From positions 186,001 through 250,000 of the forward strand of contig NZ_LZSO01000013.1 of NCBI RefSeq assembly GCF_001665785.1: 64,000 nucleotides of DNA, read 5' to 3'. How positions within the stretch are numbered: position 1 is the stretch's first letter; each line of letters opens with the position of its first letter. Both the position numbers and the translations under genes were made by a program. This DNA comes from Mycolicibacterium peregrinum (GTDB lineage: Bacteria; Actinomycetota; Actinomycetes; Mycobacteriales; Mycobacteriaceae). Shown here piece after piece: positions 9,171-18,500 of this stretch. The notes under the pieces are model-generated. The model saw only the letters and a list, made by a program, of their open reading frames with translations, was not told where the DNA came from and did not search any database.

Positions 9171-9956
9171 GTGACCTATCCGCCGAGCAATCCGCCCACC
9201 CCGCCGTCGGGAGCGCCCGGGCCGTGGCAGCCGCCGTACCAGCAGCCGGGCGGGCCGGAGGGATATCCGAACACTGCCGGAAACCCCGAGCAGCCGTACG
9301 GCTCCCCGTACGGGGCACCTCAGCAGCCGCAACAGCCGTACGCCTCGCCGTATGGGGCGCCGCAACAGCCCCAGCCTCCGTACGGAGCGCCTTACGGTGC
9401 ACCCCAGCCGTACGGGGCGCCCTACGGAGCCCAGCCGCCCTACGGTGCGCCGCAGTCGCCGTACGGATACCCCAGCCCGCAGCCGTCGGGCGGCGGCAAC
9501 CGCATGTGGTTGGCGATCGGCGGCGCAGTGCTGGCCGTGGTGGTCATTGTCGGCGGCGTCCTGATCTTCGCGTTGACGGGCGATTCGGGTTCGGGTGGGG
9601 GCCGCAGCAGCGCAGGCTCGTCGCAGTCCTCCGGTTCCAGCGATGCCGAGAAAGAGGTGCGGGCTTTCCTCGATGAGGTGATGTCGAGCTCCGGTGACCT
9701 CAAAGAGGCCCTTCCCTACTTCTGCCAGGCGGATCAGGACCTGTTCAAAAAGATCGGCGGCCTGGACGCGATCGACATTCCGAAGACGACCGACAGCAGC
9801 GGGTCGGCGGAGATCACCAAGATCACGGTGAACGGCAGTAAGGCCGTCGTCGACATCTCGAGCACCGCGGGCCCCGGCAAGTTGTACCTGCGCAAGGAAA
9901 GCGGATCGTGGAAGATCTGCATGTCCGACATGCCGGGCATGCCCAGCATGCCCTGA
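9171..9956 (+). CDS. Proline-rich single-pass membrane protein, paralog A
   Basis: This is a 261-residue protein of unknown function. Residues 1-110 are a Pro/Gln/Tyr/Gly-rich cytoplasmic region with about a dozen PYGAP-type repeats. One transmembrane helix lies at about 113-136, then a Ser/Gly linker and a small extracytoplasmic domain of about 100 residues with cysteines at YFC and KIC. It ends in [14 protein letters not shown]. The GTG start has GAGGAG 5 bases upstream. The layout resembles mycobacterial Pro-rich proteins with DUF4878-like ectodomains; that family placement is tentative. Paralog B (10157-10681) shares the start, the helix and an almost identical C terminus. Confidence 0.75.
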   Translation: MTYPPSNPPTPPSGAPGPWQPPYQQPGGPEGYPNTAGNPEQPYGSPYGAPQQPQQPYASPYGAPQQPQPPYGAPYGAPQPYGAPYGAQPPYGAPQSPYGYPSPQPSGGGNRMWLAIGGAVLAVVVIVGGVLIFALTGDSGSGGGRSSAGSSQSSGSSDAEKEVRAFLDEVMSSSGDLKEALPYFCQADQDLFKKIGGLDAIDIPKTTDSSGSAEITKITVNGSKAVVDISSTAGPGKLYLRKESGSWKICMSDMPGMPSMP

Positions 9957-9977
9957 TCTGCACCGGACGAGGCTTGG

Positions 9978-10001
9978 GTCAGCCCCGTGGACGGGGCTGA
10001 C
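9978..10001. terminator. Hairpin after paralog A (copied)
   Basis: Ten-base perfect arms (GTCAGCCCCG and CGGGGCTGAC) enclose the 4-base loop TGGA. It is an exact copy of the hairpin at 10703-10726, and here probably terminates paralog A transcription in part. Confidence 0.6.
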
Positions 10002-10125
10002 ACTTCGGGCAGTAGAACGACGACCGATTCATGAACTTGTCGCGGCGCATGACCGCGCCGCACCGTCGGCACGGCTCCCCCTCGCGGCCGTAGGCATCCA
10101 AAGACCGCTCGAAATAACCGGATTC
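9979..10125 (-). pseudogene. Copied C-terminal fragment of fpg/mutM (zinc finger only)
   Basis: On the minus strand these 147 bp read as 48 codons plus stop. They encode the end of formamidopyrimidine-DNA glycosylase, including the CRRC and CPKC zinc-finger pairs, identical in protein to the end of the intact gene at 10704. It has no start or catalytic part. It is the scar of the 725-bp tandem duplication, and its intact frame suggests recent origin or ongoing gene conversion. Confidence 0.9.
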
Positions 10126-10156
10126 ACGAATCGAACGCCGTTCGCCGAGGAGCGCA

Positions 10157-10681
10157 ATGACCTACCCACCGGGATCGAACCCTCCCTGGCCAGGGCATCA
10201 GCCCCAGCAGTTCGGAGGTCCACCGCAGTACCAGGCTTTCCCGCAGCAATACGGTTATGGCGTCACTCCACCATCCGGCGGGGGTCGCAACAAGGGCGTG
10301 CTCATCGGTGGAACCATCGCCGGTGTCGTGCTGATGGTCGTCACCATCGGCGTAACGGTCTTCGCCCTCATGCCGTCCGAGGAGCGCACAATCAAGGCTC
10401 TGCTGGAGAAGGTTGCCGCGACCAACGGCGTTCCGTCTCTCGCGAAGCAGTATTACTGCAGCGACGACTACAGGATATTCGTCGGCTTCGACAACAGCGG
10501 GCCCGACGACTCTGAACGCCGCATCCTCCCACCAGTCAAGTTCCGCGCCGACCTGACCGTTGAAATCTCCAACGACCACGCCGTCGTCACCGGCGGCGCC
10601 GAAAAGCTGTATTTGCGCAAGGAAAGCGGCGAGTGGAAGATCTGCATGTCCGACATGCCGGGCATGCCCAGCATGCCCTGA
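10157..10681 (+). CDS. Proline-rich single-pass membrane protein, paralog B
   Basis: This 174-residue paralog of the upstream gene has a much shorter Pro/Gln N terminus (about 45 residues, no PYGAP array). It has a transmembrane helix at about 47-70 and an ectodomain with a conserved-position cysteine (YYC) and the same tail [17 protein letters not shown] 10157 has GAGGAG upstream, like paralog A. The middle of the ectodomain has diverged strongly from paralog A, while the last 26 codons are nearly identical in DNA. Function unknown. It is convergent with fpg, and its stop is 22 bp from that of fpg. Confidence 0.72.
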   Translation: MTYPPGSNPPWPGHQPQQFGGPPQYQAFPQQYGYGVTPPSGGGRNKGVLIGGTIAGVVLMVVTIGVTVFALMPSEERTIKALLEKVAATNGVPSLAKQYYCSDDYRIFVGFDNSGPDDSERRILPPVKFRADLTVEISNDHAVVTGGAEKLYLRKESGEWKICMSDMPGMPSMP

Positions 10682-10850
10682 TCTGCATCGGACGAGGCTC
10701 GGGTCAGCCCCGTGGACGGGGCTGACACTTCGGGCAGTAGAACGACGACCGGTTCATGAACTTGTCGCGGCGCATGACCGCGCCGCACCGTCGGCACGGC
10801 TCCCCCTCGCGGCCGTAGGCATCCAAAGACCGCTCGAAATAACCGGATTC
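10604..10850 (+). repeat. 247-bp direct repeat, copy B (end of paralog B plus genuine fpg 3' end)
   Basis: This is the partner of 9879-10125, at offset 725 bp. Here the fpg part is continuous with the complete gene, so this is the ancestral context and copy A the derived one. Confidence 0.93.
10703..10726. terminator. Shared convergent terminator hairpin of paralog B and fpg
   Basis: Ten-base perfect arms with a TGGA loop. The left arm contains the fpg stop codon (TCA at 10704-10706 read on the plus strand), so the hairpin overlaps the fpg 3' end and can serve both converging transcripts. Confidence 0.65.
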
Positions 10851-11570
10851 GCCGTTGACATTCACGTACAGCGAATCGAAAGACGTGCCGCCCTGGCTCA
10901 GCGCGTCCGTCATCACCTCGGCGGCCGCGTCGAGTAGCTCACCCAGCCGACGCCGGGTCAGCAGCGCAGCGGTCCTGGCGCCGTTGACCTTCGTCCGCCA
11001 CAGTGCCTCGTCGGCGTAGATGTTGCCGATACCGGACACCACGGTCTGGTCGAGCAACTGCCGCTTGATCTCGGAGTGCTTGCGCCGCAACACGGTGACA
11101 ACACCGTCCCGATCGAACAGCGGGTCTAGCGGATCGCGCGCGATGTGAGCGACAGGCTCGGGCAACGCGGCGCCGTCGACCGTCACCAGATCGGCCAGCT
11201 GCCAGCCCCCGAACGTCCGTTGGTCGACGAAACTCAGCGCCGTGCCGTCGTCGAGCAGCGCGGCGATCCGCAGATGCCGGTCGTCGCGCAGCGGCCCCAA
11301 CAGCATCTGGCCGCTCATCCCCAGATGCACCACCAGGGCATCGGTCGCGTTTTCGCTCCCATCCTCCCCCAGCGTCAGCCAGAGGTACTTACCTCGCCGT
11401 CCCGTTCCGGTGATGCGGGCCCCCAGCAGACGGGCGGTCAGGTCGGCGGGGCCGGCCTCGTGCCGGCGGACGGCACGCGGATGATGCACGCGTACCGCCG
11501 AAATTGTTTTGCCCGCAACATGTTCCTGCAGCCCGCGGCGGACGACCTCTACCTCGGGTAGCTCGGGCAT
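10704..11570 (-). CDS. mutM: Formamidopyrimidine-DNA glycosylase (Fpg/MutM)
   Basis: This bifunctional base-excision-repair glycosylase/AP lyase removes 8-oxoguanine and FapyG. The 288-residue product starts with PELPEVE, whose Pro2 is the catalytic nucleophile. It has KYLWLTL, HLGMSG, the [13 protein letters not shown]2TH region (about 190) and a C-terminal zinc finger with CRRC and CPKC (about 263-284). ATG 11568-11570 follows the rnc stop by 7 bases, so it is co-transcribed with DUF177 and rnc. Its last 49 codons are duplicated 725 bp downstream. Confidence 0.95.
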   Translation of the reverse strand: MPELPEVEVVRRGLQEHVAGKTISAVRVHHPRAVRRHEAGPADLTARLLGARITGTGRRGKYLWLTLGEDGSENATDALVVHLGMSGQMLLGPLRDDRHLRIAALLDDGTALSFVDQRTFGGWQLADLVTVDGAALPEPVAHIARDPLDPLFDRDGVVTVLRRKHSEIKRQLLDQTVVSGIGNIYADEALWRTKVNGARTAALLTRRRLGELLDAAAEVMTDALSQGGTSFDSLYVNVNGESGYFERSLDAYGREGEPCRRCGAVMRRDKFMNRSSFYCPKCQPRPRG

Positions 11571-11576
11571 CGGTGC

Positions 11577-12269
11577 TCACGCATTGTCGAGTGCGGTCCA
11601 CGCCGCGGCCGCGGCCTTGAGCTCGGCCTCTTTCTTGTTGCGCCCGACGCCCCTGCCGTATTCGACGTCGGCCACCACCACGGCAGCCGAGAATTCCTTG
11701 TCGTGGTCGGGCCCGGTGGAGGTCACCACATAGGTGGGCGCACCGAGCCCGCGCGAGGCGGTCAACTCCTGCAGGCTGCTCTTCCAGTCCAACCCGGCTC
11801 CGAGCGTCGGCGCTGTATCGAGCAGCTCGCCGAACAGCCGCAGGATGACCTCCCGGGCAGTAGTCAGGCCGTGCTCCAGATAGATTGCGCCGAGCAGGGA
11901 TTCGACGCCGTCGGCGAGAATGCTGGACTTGTCGGCCCCGCCGGAGTTCTCTTCGCCCTTGCCCAGGAACAGGTGGCTGCCCAGCCCGCCTTCGGTGAGC
12001 CCACGGCCGACATCGGCCAGCGCCTGGGTGTTGACGATGCTGGCGCGAAGCTTGGCCAGATCCCCCTCGGAGCGTTCGGGGTGGCGGTGGTAGAGCTCCT
12101 CGGTGATCGTCAACCCCAGTACGGCATCCCCGAGGAACTCCAACCGCTCGTTGGTGGGAAGGCCGCCGTTCTCGTAGGAGTAACTGCGATGCGTCAGCGC
12201 GACGGTGAGCAGTTCGGCGGGGATCTCGACGCCCAGCGCCGCCAGCAGCGCCGCGTGCGAATCGGTCAC
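11577..12269 (-). CDS. rnc: Ribonuclease III
   Basis: RNase III cleaves double-stranded RNA in rRNA processing and mRNA turnover. The 230-residue product starts at GTG 12267-12269, overlapping the DUF177 stop by four bases (GTGA). The catalytic signature [14 protein letters not shown] (about 40-53) carries the acidic metal ligands, followed by [12 protein letters not shown] dsRNA-binding domain follows from about residue 160 (WKSSLQELT to [14 protein letters not shown]). Longer upstream readings would use the frame of the DUF177 gene and are unlikely. Confidence 0.94.
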   Translation of the reverse strand: MTDSHAALLAALGVEIPAELLTVALTHRSYSYENGGLPTNERLEFLGDAVLGLTITEELYHRHPERSEGDLAKLRASIVNTQALADVGRGLTEGGLGSHLFLGKGEENSGGADKSSILADGVESLLGAIYLEHGLTTAREVILRLFGELLDTAPTLGAGLDWKSSLQELTASRGLGAPTYVVTSTGPDHDKEFSAAVVVADVEYGRGVGRNKKEAELKAAAAAWTALDNA

Positions 12270-12883
12270 TTCTCGCCCCTGGGCTGCTCGTCGTCGGGCA
12301 GCATGGCGGCCAGCTTCGCCCAGCGGGGATCGATCTTGTCGTGGTGATGCCCCGGCTCTGCGGTGGCCAGCGCGACCCCGCAGTCGGGGCACAGGCCCGG
12401 GCAGTCCGGACGGCACAACGGGGAGAACGGCAGCGCCAACCCGACGGCATCGATGATCGGCTGTTCCAGGTCGACGGTGTCGGCCTGGCCCGAGGCGCCC
12501 ACCCGGCCCATTTCGTCGGCCTCGGTGGTCTCGTCGGTGGTGCTGTCCGGGTACGCGTACAGCTCGGTGAGGTCGATCTCGACATCGCCGGTGAGCTTGG
12601 TCAGGCAACGCGCGCACTCACCGACCGTGGGCGCCGATACGGTCCCACTGACCAGCACGCCTTCCGACACCGACTGCAGCTGCAGGTCGAGATCGAGCGG
12701 CGCGCCTTTCTCGATGGCGACCAACTCGGCCCCGATCCGCACGGGACTCGGCACCGTCTCCTGGTATGCCAGAAACGAACCCGGCCGCCGGCCGAGTCGC
12801 GAGACGTCGATCACCAGCGGCGATCGGGAACCTCCGCGCCGTTCAGGCCCTCCCCGCCCAGCCGATTTCGCATGCGTCGCCAT
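12266..12883 (-). CDS. DUF177/YceD family protein
   Basis: This 205-residue protein belongs to the YceD/DUF177 family, which often neighbours rpmF (ribosomal protein L32) and is linked to 23S rRNA or ribosome biogenesis. The visible family features are CARCL (about 90) and a C-terminal cysteine cluster, [13 protein letters not shown], that looks like a zinc ribbon. No rpmF follows; instead rnc overlaps by four bases and fpg comes next, the Rv2926c-Rv2924c order. ATG 12883 has AGGA about 8 bases upstream. Confidence 0.85.
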   Translation of the reverse strand: MATHAKSAGRGGPERRGGSRSPLVIDVSRLGRRPGSFLAYQETVPSPVRIGAELVAIEKGAPLDLDLQLQSVSEGVLVSGTVSAPTVGECARCLTKLTGDVEIDLTELYAYPDSTTDETTEADEMGRVGASGQADTVDLEQPIIDAVGLALPFSPLCRPDCPGLCPDCGVALATAEPGHHHDKIDPRWAKLAAMLPDDEQPRGEK

Positions 12884-12929
12884 GCATCGATCCTACGGCG
12901 GGGTCAGACCACACCACGACGCAGTGCGT

Positions 12930-12948
12930 CGACCGTCACCCACGGTCG
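12930..12948 (-). terminator. Terminator hairpin after sepIVA
   Basis: Seven-base arms CGACCGT and ACGGTCG (12930-12936, 12942-12948) with a 5-base loop lie directly after the sepIVA stop codon. A second small hairpin (GACGCA-C-TGCGTC) follows at 12918-12930. Confidence 0.55.
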
Positions 12949-13686
12949 TCAGCGGGTCGCGTAGTCGTGCGTTCCCGCGGTCGTGCGTAGCTGGTGACGT
13001 CCGCGGCCGACGGAGCGCAGCGTGCCGTTGAGGAAGTCCTCGAACTCGGCAAGTTTGCTGTCGACATAGATGTCGCACTCGCCGCGCAGCCGGTCGGCTT
13101 CGGCATGTGCCGCGTCGATGAGCCGGGTGGCCTCGGCGGTGGCCGTCGAGACGATCTCGGTCTGCGACACCAGACGCTGCTGCTCCTTGATGCCCTCCTG
13201 CACGGCCTTCTCGTAGGAGATGTTGCCGTTCTCGGTCAGGCGATCAGCCTCGGCCTTGGCCCGGCCGGTGCTCGCGTCGTACTCCCGCTTCGCCGCGGCC
13301 GCGAGTCGCGCCGCCTCTTCGCGCGCCTCCCCGACCATGCGCTCACTGTGCTGACGGGCCTCGGCGACCATCCGATCGGCCTGCGCCTTCGCGTCGGCCA
13401 GCAACCGGTCGGCCTCGCTCCTGGCGTGATTGAGCATGCCGTCGGCGTCGGCGTTCGACTTGCCCATCACCGACTCGCAGTGTTCCTTGGCCTCGCGCAG
13501 CAGCGAATCACGCGCATCCAGCACGTCCTGTGCGTCGTCGAGCTCACCGGGGATCGCGTCCTTGATGTCGTCGATCAGCTCGAGGACGTCACCGCGGGGC
13601 ACCACGCAGCCGGCCGTCATCGGCACACCACGCGCTTCTTCGACGATCGCGCCGAGCTCGTCGAGCGCTTCAAAAACTCGGTACAC
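12949..13686 (-). CDS. sepIVA: Septation protein SepIVA (DivIVA-like coiled coil)
   Basis: SepIVA is an essential mycobacterial DivIVA-domain protein that acts in septation and in regulating peptidoglycan precursor synthesis near the membrane. I chose GTG 13684-13686 (GGAGGG 8 bases upstream), giving 245 residues that start YRVFEALDELGAIVEEARG, the conserved N terminus. The rest is one long Ala/Glu/Arg-rich coiled coil ending in GRGRHQLRTTAGTHDYATR. In M. tuberculosis its upstream neighbour is the PDIM/PGL locus; here the hemerythrin gene occupies that place. Confidence 0.92.
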   Translation of the reverse strand: MYRVFEALDELGAIVEEARGVPMTAGCVVPRGDVLELIDDIKDAIPGELDDAQDVLDARDSLLREAKEHCESVMGKSNADADGMLNHARSEADRLLADAKAQADRMVAEARQHSERMVGEAREEAARLAAAAKREYDASTGRAKAEADRLTENGNISYEKAVQEGIKEQQRLVSQTEIVSTATAEATRLIDAAHAEADRLRGECDIYVDSKLAEFEDFLNGTLRSVGRGRHQLRTTAGTHDYATR

Positions 13687-13800
13687 GGCAAAACCCTCCA
13701 GGTCGTCGTTGTCAGTGACCAGTGTGCCTGGTGTTACGCCTGTGACTTGGGAGCACAATCGGTGTGTCGCCGACGGGCTTGCGCCGTGGATGCAGCAAAG

Positions 13801-14367
13801 TCACCGCATCGCCGCGGCAATCAGGTCGCGCGCACGGTCGAGCATCGATGCGAACGGTCCGACGACAAAGTTGAGCCCGGCCGACTCCACCCCCGGATGG
13901 GGGCGGGTGGGCGCGATCGCCTCCGCCGCCTGCACGGCCTTGACCAGCCTTTCGAGTTCATCGGCGTCGAGCTTGCGGTGCAGCTTGTCGAACTCTTCGT
14001 GCTCCTCGAGCTCGGCATGGTCGACCACGGCGTCGCGGAACTTGGCGAGCTCGGCCAGGAATTCGGCCGAGTCGAAGTCCATGCTTTCGAGCTTCGACAG
14101 CTGCTCCTTGGCTGCGTGTTCCTCGTGCAGGCGTGCATCGACGATCTCGTCGCCGTCGGCGACCTCTCGACGCACCCGTGGATGCACGACCATCTCCTCG
14201 GCGGTCTCGTGCACCGCCAGCAGCTGCCGCAATTCGACGAATGCCTTTTCTCGGGCCTCGACCGTGGAGGCCGAGAAAACCTCCTCGAACAAGTCCTTGA
14301 TCAGATTGTGTTGATCCTTGAGGAACTTCACGACATCGTCGGTGGATTGAACGAATGTGTTGGGCAC
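13801..14367 (-). CDS. Hemerythrin-like (HHE domain) di-iron protein
   Basis: This 188-residue hemerythrin-type four-helix bundle binds a non-haem di-iron centre, and in mycobacteria such proteins have been tied to oxidative or nitrosative stress. Candidate ligands seen are His20 (DQHNLIK), His53 and Glu57 (VHETAEE), His62 (VHPR), His81/His84 (LHEEH) and His117 (VDHAELEEHEE). GTG 14365-14367 has GGAGGT 6 bases upstream. A perfect-spacing SigF promoter (14431-14456) lies about 65 bp upstream, overlapping the coaD stop. That makes it a likely member of the SigF general-stress regulon. It occupies the sepIVA-coaD junction. Confidence 0.88.
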   Translation of the reverse strand: MPNTFVQSTDDVVKFLKDQHNLIKDLFEEVFSASTVEAREKAFVELRQLLAVHETAEEMVVHPRVRREVADGDEIVDARLHEEHAAKEQLSKLESMDFDSAEFLAELAKFRDAVVDHAELEEHEEFDKLHRKLDADELERLVKAVQAAEAIAPTRPHPGVESAGLNFVVGPFASMLDRARDLIAAAMR

Positions 14368-14430
14368 AGCGGGACCTCCGCGGATCGGGTTACCAGTCTG
14401 GGCGCATGGGCTGAGCGCCACGCGAACCAG

Positions 14431-14456
14431 ATACCCGTCGGTGCGGTGAGCTAACC
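14431..14456 (-). promoter_or_regulatory. SigF-type promoter of the hemerythrin gene
   Basis: On the minus strand the sequence is GGTT (14453-14456), a 16-base spacer, then GGGTAT (14431-14436). This fits the mycobacterial SigF consensus GGTT-N15-17-GGGTA. It overlaps the stop codon of coaD (14451-14453). Confidence 0.75.
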
Positions 14457-14927
14457 GCCGAGTTTGGCCTGCAGCCTGCGATTGACCGGTTCGGGCAGCA
14501 ACGCCGAGACGTCGCCGCCCAAGGAGGCAACCTCTTTGGCCAACGACGACGACACGAAGGAGTACTGCGGCGTGGTGGCCACGAAGAAGGTGTCGACGCC
14601 CGCCACGTGCTTGTTCATCTGCGCCATCTGCAGCTCGTATTCGAAGTCGGTGCCGGTGCGCAGCCCCTTGACGATCGCGGTCAGCCCGCGATCCTTCACG
14701 AAGTCGACCACCAGACCCTGACCTGACTCGACCCGAAGGTTGGGCAGGTGTGTGGTCGATTCGACGATCATCGCTATTCGCTCGTCGAGGTCGAACATTC
14801 CCTTTTTGTTGGGATTCACCAGAATCGCCACCACAACCTCGTCGAACTGTGCCGCCGCACGCTCGAAGATGTCGATATGGCCAAGGGTCACCGGGTCGAA
14901 GGAGCCGGGACATACCGCGCCACTCAT
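14451..14927 (-). CDS. coaD: Phosphopantetheine adenylyltransferase
   Basis: CoaD transfers AMP from ATP to 4'-phosphopantetheine, the fourth step of coenzyme A synthesis. ATG 14925-14927 gives 158 residues starting [19 protein letters not shown], with the nucleotidyltransferase T/HxGH motif (TLGH, about 15-18). The second signature, [12 protein letters not shown], lies near residue 125. It is 40 bp downstream of rsmD and its end carries the SigF promoter of the next gene. Confidence 0.94.
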   Translation of the reverse strand: MSGAVCPGSFDPVTLGHIDIFERAAAQFDEVVVAILVNPNKKGMFDLDERIAMIVESTTHLPNLRVESGQGLVVDFVKDRGLTAIVKGLRTGTDFEYELQMAQMNKHVAGVDTFFVATTPQYSFVSSSLAKEVASLGGDVSALLPEPVNRRLQAKLGG

Positions 14928-14967
14928 GGGTGACGACGCTACAGGTCCCGTCGCCGTGACCGGCCTG

Positions 14968-15522
14968 CTAGCCCACTTCGGCGAGTTCGACGCGGGTGTC
15001 ACCGTAGCGGCGGGCGCTCAACGCATCCCAGCCTGCCGGCCAGCTCACCGGCCGGCTCGACGACCGCCGCTCCACCAGGACGAGGGCACCCGCAGCGACC
15101 CAACCGGCAGCGGCCAACGTGGTGAGCATCGCGTCGACCGCGGCGTCACCGAGGTCGTACGGCGGGTCGGCGAACACCAGATCGACCGGCCGCGTGGCGC
15201 CCCCGGCCAACACCGCGTCGACGTTGCCCCGGCGTACCGCCGCGTTGCGCACGCCCAGCGCAGTGATGTTCTCGGCGATGACCGCGGCTGCCCGCGCATC
15301 CGCCTCGACAAAGGTGGCAGAGGTTGCACCACGCGAAAGTGCTTCCAACCCAAGCGCTCCCGAGCCGGCATACAGATCCAGCACCGACAATCCGGTGAAA
15401 TCCAGCCGCGCCGTCAAGGCGTTGAACACGGCTTCGCGAACCCGATCTGAAGTCGGCCGGGTACCGCTGCGGGGCACCGCGATCCGACGGCCTCCGAGTG
15501 CCCCCGCGATGATGCGGGTCAG
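14968..15522 (-). CDS. rsmD: 16S rRNA (guanine966-N2)-methyltransferase RsmD
   Basis: This SAM-dependent methyltransferase modifies 16S rRNA G966. The reading begins [16 protein letters not shown], the conserved RsmD N terminus, followed by the SAM motif [19 protein letters not shown] and the catalytic ADPPYDL. No ATG, GTG or TTG precedes the TRIIAG motif in frame. The codon at the expected start is CTG (15520-15522), whose last bases form the pyc stop (CTGA, 4-base overlap), with GGGGA about 8 bases upstream. I therefore call a rare CTG start (184 residues). The alternative, a downstream GTG (IAVP), would remove the conserved motif. Confidence 0.88.
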   Translation of the reverse strand: MTRIIAGALGGRRIAVPRSGTRPTSDRVREAVFNALTARLDFTGLSVLDLYAGSGALGLEALSRGATSATFVEADARAAAVIAENITALGVRNAAVRRGNVDAVLAGGATRPVDLVFADPPYDLGDAAVDAMLTTLAAAGWVAAGALVLVERRSSSRPVSWPAGWDALSARRYGDTRVELAEVG

Positions 15523-18500
15523 GTCGGTTCCCCGGTCGCCTCGCCCTTGCCCGCCGAACCGGTCACCACGACCAGCAGGTCGCCGCCTTCGACCTGGGCG
15601 GTGGCGGCCACCGCGACACGTTCGACGGTGCCGGCCTTGGGTGCGGTGATGGCGGCTTCCATCTTCATCGCCTCGATGGTGGCAATGGTCGCGCCGGCCT
15701 CCACCGTGTCGCCTGCGGCCACACCGACGGTGACCACACCGGCGAACGGCGCTGCGACATGATCGGGGTTGTTGCGGTCGGCCTTCTCGGCGGCAGGGAT
15801 CTCGCTGGCGATGCTGCGGTCGCGCACCGTGATCGGACGTAGTTGCCCGTTGAGGATGCACATCACGGTGCGCATGCCGCGCTCGTCGGCATCGGAGATG
15901 GCCTCCAGACCGATCAGCAACTGCACGCCGCGCTCCAGCTCGACGCGATGCTCCTCGCCATAGCGCAGCCCGTAGAAGAACTGATTGGCACTCAGACCGG
16001 AGGTGTCACCATAGGTCTCGCGGTGTGTCTCGAACTCCTTGGTCGGCCCGGGGAACAGCAACCGGTTCAACGCCGCCTGACGTTTGGGTCCGGGCGCGGC
16101 CAACAGGTCCTCGTCCTCCACCGAGAGCTCCTGCATCGGCTTGGCAGGCCCCCGGCCCTCAAGAGCCTTGGTGCGCAACGGCTCCGGCCAACCACCCGGA
16201 GGATCGCCGAGCTCGCCACGAAGGAACCCGATCACACTGTCGGGAATGTCGTATTTGGCGGGATCTGCGGCGAACTCCTGCGCACTGACTCCGGCACCCA
16301 CCAACGCCAACGCCAGGTCCCCCACCACCTTGCTCGACGGGGTCACCTTCACCAACCGGCCCAGCACGCGATCGGCCGCGGCATAGGCGGTCTCGATCTC
16401 CTCGAACCGATCCCCCAACCCCAAAGCGATGGCCTGCTGACGTAGATTGCTCAGCTGCCCGCCGGGGATCTCGTGGGTGTAGACCCGTCCCGTCGGAGCC
16501 GGAAGTCCAGATTCGAACGGCGCGTACACCTTTCGCAGCGCCTCCCAGTACGGCTCCAGATCGCACACCGCGCTCAACGACAACCCGGTGTCGTACTCGG
16601 TGTGCGCGGCCGCGGCCACGATCGAGGACAACGCCGGCTGGCTGGTCGTGCCGGCCAACGGCGCAGCCGCGCCATCGACTGCCGACGCCCCGGCCTGCCA
16701 GGCGGCCAGATAGGTCGCCAACTGCCCACCCGGGGTGTCATGGGTGTGCACGTGCACCGGCAGATCGAAGCGTGACCGCAACGCACTCACCAGCAGATGC
16801 GCCGAATGCGGACGCAACAACCCCGCCATGTCCTTGATCGCCAGCACATGCGCACCCGCGTCGACGATCTGCTCGGCCAGCTTCAGGTAGTAATCCAGCG
16901 TGTACAGATTCTCGCCGGGGTCAGACAGGTCTCCGGTGTAGGACATCGCCACCTCGGCGATCGCCGTACTGGTCTCGCGGACCGCGTCGATCGCCGGGCG
17001 CATCGACTCGACGTTGTTGAGCGCGTCGAAGATCCGGAAGATGTCGATCCCGGTCGCCGCCGCTTCCTCTACAAACGCCGAAGTCACCGATTCCGGATAC
17101 GGCGTGTATCCCACCGTGTTGCGGCCCCGCAGCAACATCTGCAGGCAGATGTTGGGCACCGCCTCCCGCAGGGCGGCGAGCCGCTCCCACGGATCCTCCT
17201 TCAAAAACCGAAGCGCCACATCGTAAGTCGCCCCGCCCCAGCACTCGATGGACAGCAACTGCGGCATCGTCCTGGCCACATACGGCGCCACCTTGAGCAG
17301 ACCGGTGGACCGCAACCGGGTCGCCAACAACGACTGATGGGCATCGCGGAACGTCGTATCGGTGACCCCGACCGCCTTGCTGTCACGCATCCACCGCGCG
17401 AACCCTTCGGGCCCCAACTCGACCAGACGCTGCTTGGAACCCGGCGCCGGTACCGTCGAAAGGTCCAGTGCAGGCAGCTTGTCCTGCGGATACACCGCCG
17501 AGGGCCGCTGTCCGTTGGGCTTGTTCACCGTGACATCGGCCAGGTAGTTCAAGATCTTCGTACCGCGGTCAGCAGGTGTGTGCGCGGTCAGCAGCTGCGG
17601 ACGGTCATCGATGAACGACGTCGTGACGCGTCCGGCCCGGAAATCGGGATCCTCGATCACTGCCTGCAGGAACGGAATGTTCGTCGACACGCCGCGGATT
17701 CGGAACTCTGCGAGCGCCCGGCGGGCACGGGCCACCGCCGTGGAGAAGTCCCGCCCGCGACAGGTCAGCTTGACCAGCATCGAGTCGAAATGCGCCAACA
17801 CCTCGGCCCCGACATTGGTGCCGCCATCCAGGCGGACACCCGCACCCCCGGGTGACCGGTAGGCCGTGATCCGCCCGGTGTCCGGACGGAACCCGTTGGC
17901 CGGATCCTCGGTGGTGATCCGGCACTGCAAAGCAGCACCACGCACCGTCAACGTGTCCTGGCTCAAACCCAGATCGGCCAGGCTCTCCCCGGCAGCGATC
18001 CGCAACTGGGAACCGACCAGATCCACATCGGTGATCTCCTCGGTCACCGTGTGCTCCACCTGAATTCGTGGATTGCACTCGATGAACACGTGATGACCAC
18101 GCTCATCCAGCAGGAACTCGATCGTGCCGGCGCAGCTGTAACCGATCTCGCGGGCCAAAGCCACCGCGTCCGCGCAAATCCGCTCGCGCAACTCAGGATC
18201 CAGGTTCGGCGCCGGCGCCAGCTCGATCACCTTCTGGTGGCGCCGCTGCACACTGCAATCCCGCTCGAACAGGTGCATCACATTGCCCTGCGTATCGGCC
18301 AGGATCTGCACCTCGATATGGCGCGGATTGATGACCGCCTGCTCCAGGTACACCTCGGGGTCGCCGAACGCCGACTCCGCCTCACGTGAAGCCGCCTCCA
18401 CCGCCTCGCCCAACGCCTCGGCGTCGGTCACCCGGCGCATACCGCGCCCACCCCCACCGGACACCGCCTTGACGAACAACGGGAACTCCATATCCCGTGC

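Larger units (their letters stand above)
9879..10125 (+). repeat. 247-bp direct repeat, copy A (end of paralog A plus copied fpg 3' end)
   Basis: Bases 9879-10125 match 10604-10850 at a constant offset of 725 bp with only about eight mismatches. The unit covers the last 26 codons of the membrane-protein gene, the terminator hairpin and the last 49 codons (including stop) of fpg. Similarity ends abruptly at the GATTC ending at 10125. Confidence 0.93.

Noticed and set aside
9879..10850. The paired 247-bp repeats as an insertion element
   Set aside because: They are direct, not inverted, hold no transposase, and contain the end of a neighbouring housekeeping gene, so they are a segmental duplication.
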